6,424 nt of DNA from Balneolales bacterium (GTDB lineage Bacteria > Bacteroidota > Rhodothermia > Balneolales > Natronogracilivirgulaceae), in the NCBI GenBank assembly GCA_007127695.1, contig SKYW01000013.1, positions 1-6,424 of the forward strand, read 5' to 3'. The notes beneath the pieces are model-generated. The model was given only the letters and a program-made list of their open reading frames with translations, was not told the origin of the DNA and did not search any database. Position 1 is the first letter of the stretch; every line of letters starts with the position of its first letter. The position numbers were made by a program, and so were the translations under genes. Positions 5,854-6,424 of this stretch are shown here, in pieces.

Positions 5854-6424
5854 ATGAAAAAGAAGAAAATCGGCGTGATCGGGGCCACGGGCTACACCGG
5901 CTCCGAGATCGTCCGCATACTGTCGCAGCATCCCGGGGTGGAAATTGCCCTGATCACCTCCGAAGCGCGCGCCGGGGAACGGTTCTCCGACGTCCATCCG
6001 TTCTTTCTGGGCATTGTGGATGACGTGCTTCATCCGGCCGACAAGGTCGACGACACGGAACTGGACCTGGTTTTCCTGGCCCTGCCGCACGGCGTCTCGA
6101 TGGATTACGTCAAACGTTTTGCCGGACGTGATTTCCGCATCGTCGACTTTTCCGGCGACTTCCGGCTGGGGTCGCCCGATGTCTACGAGGAGTGGTATCC
6201 CAAAAAACATGTCTGGCCGGAGGGGTTCCGCGATGCGGTCTACGGACTGCCCGAGCTGTATGCCGATGTCATACGCGAAGCACCGCTGGTGGCCAATCCC
6301 GGCTGCTTCCCGACCGGGGCGATCCTGGCGCTGGCCCCGCTTGTGGACAAGCGGCTGATCGCCGGCGATGGGATCATCATCGATTCCAAAACCGGCGTGA
6401 CCGGGGCGGGCATCAAGGCCTCCG
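5854..6424 (+). CDS. argC: N-acetyl-gamma-glutamyl-phosphate reductase (ArgC), N-terminal part
   Basis: An open frame of 190 codons running off the window end; family members are usually about 310-350 residues, so roughly the last half is missing. ArgC reduces N-acetyl-gamma-glutamyl phosphate with NADPH to N-acetylglutamate semialdehyde, step three of arginine synthesis, using the product of ArgB. Visible: a Rossmann nucleotide-binding start, IGVIGATGYTGSEIVR (6-21); LVFLALPHG (72-80); DFSGDFRL (98-105); the catalytic cysteine Cys151 in ANPGCFPTGA (147-156); and SKTGVTGAG (178-186). The start ATG at 5854 has no Shine-Dalgarno; the leader is ATATAAACAC, the end of repeat unit 3. Translation may thus depend on the repeat block's structure. 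The product call is secure. Confidence 0.95.
   Translation, partial: MKKKKIGVIGATGYTGSEIVRILSQHPGVEIALITSEARAGERFSDVHPFFLGIVDDVLHPADKVDDTELDLVFLALPHGVSMDYVKRFAGRDFRIVDFSGDFRLGSPDVYEEWYPKKHVWPEGFRDAVYGLPELYADVIREAPLVANPGCFPTGAILALAPLVDKRLIAGDGIIIDSKTGVTGAGIKAS

Overview
The window is a stretch of bacterial chromosome with six protein genes: two incomplete at the window edges, four complete. Coding DNA is GC-rich except for the lipoprotein gene at the left edge. Some starts have a clear Shine-Dalgarno sequence (positions 250-253, 920-924 and 4711-4714). Others (1105, 2744, 5854) sit behind A/T-rich leaders with no Shine-Dalgarno. That mixture, the lipoprotein, the sodium-linked transporters and the argB-argC order would fit a member of the Bacteroidota/Balneolota/Rhodothermota group, perhaps from a saline or alkaline habitat. 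This placement is an inference; no rRNA or marker gene confirms it.

Layout. On the minus strand lie the N-terminal part of a lipoprotein gene (1-241) and, upstream of it, an HD-domain phosphohydrolase gene (373-915). A 189-bp divergent spacer (916-1104) carries a near-repeated TGATCAG/ACATAT motif at its two ends. The rest is on the plus strand: an NhaC-family Na+/H+ antiporter (1105-2664), an SLC13-type permease with two central RCK_C/TrkA_C domains (2744-4537), acetylglutamate kinase argB (4722-5549) with a good sigma70-type promoter in front of it, and the first 190 codons of argC (5854 to the window end).

The most unusual part is the 304-bp argB-argC spacer. It is made of three head-to-tail units of 101, 99 and 101 bp. 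Units 1 and 3 align without gaps with 13 differences by my hand count. Both carry an identical 12-bp inverted repeat around a 39-nt loop. The middle unit has diverged but still forms a long stem from partly different bases. Every unit begins with ATGAAATG and ends in ATAAACA(C/G). The argC start codon falls exactly where a fourth unit would begin. The block could be a tandem RNA control element for argC, a repeat or mobile-element family, or a leader duplicated by chance; the sequence alone does not decide.

Functionally, ArgB and ArgC catalyse steps two and three of arginine (ornithine) synthesis. The two transporters suggest sodium-based ion and anion traffic. No link between the transporters and the arg genes is evident beyond adjacency.
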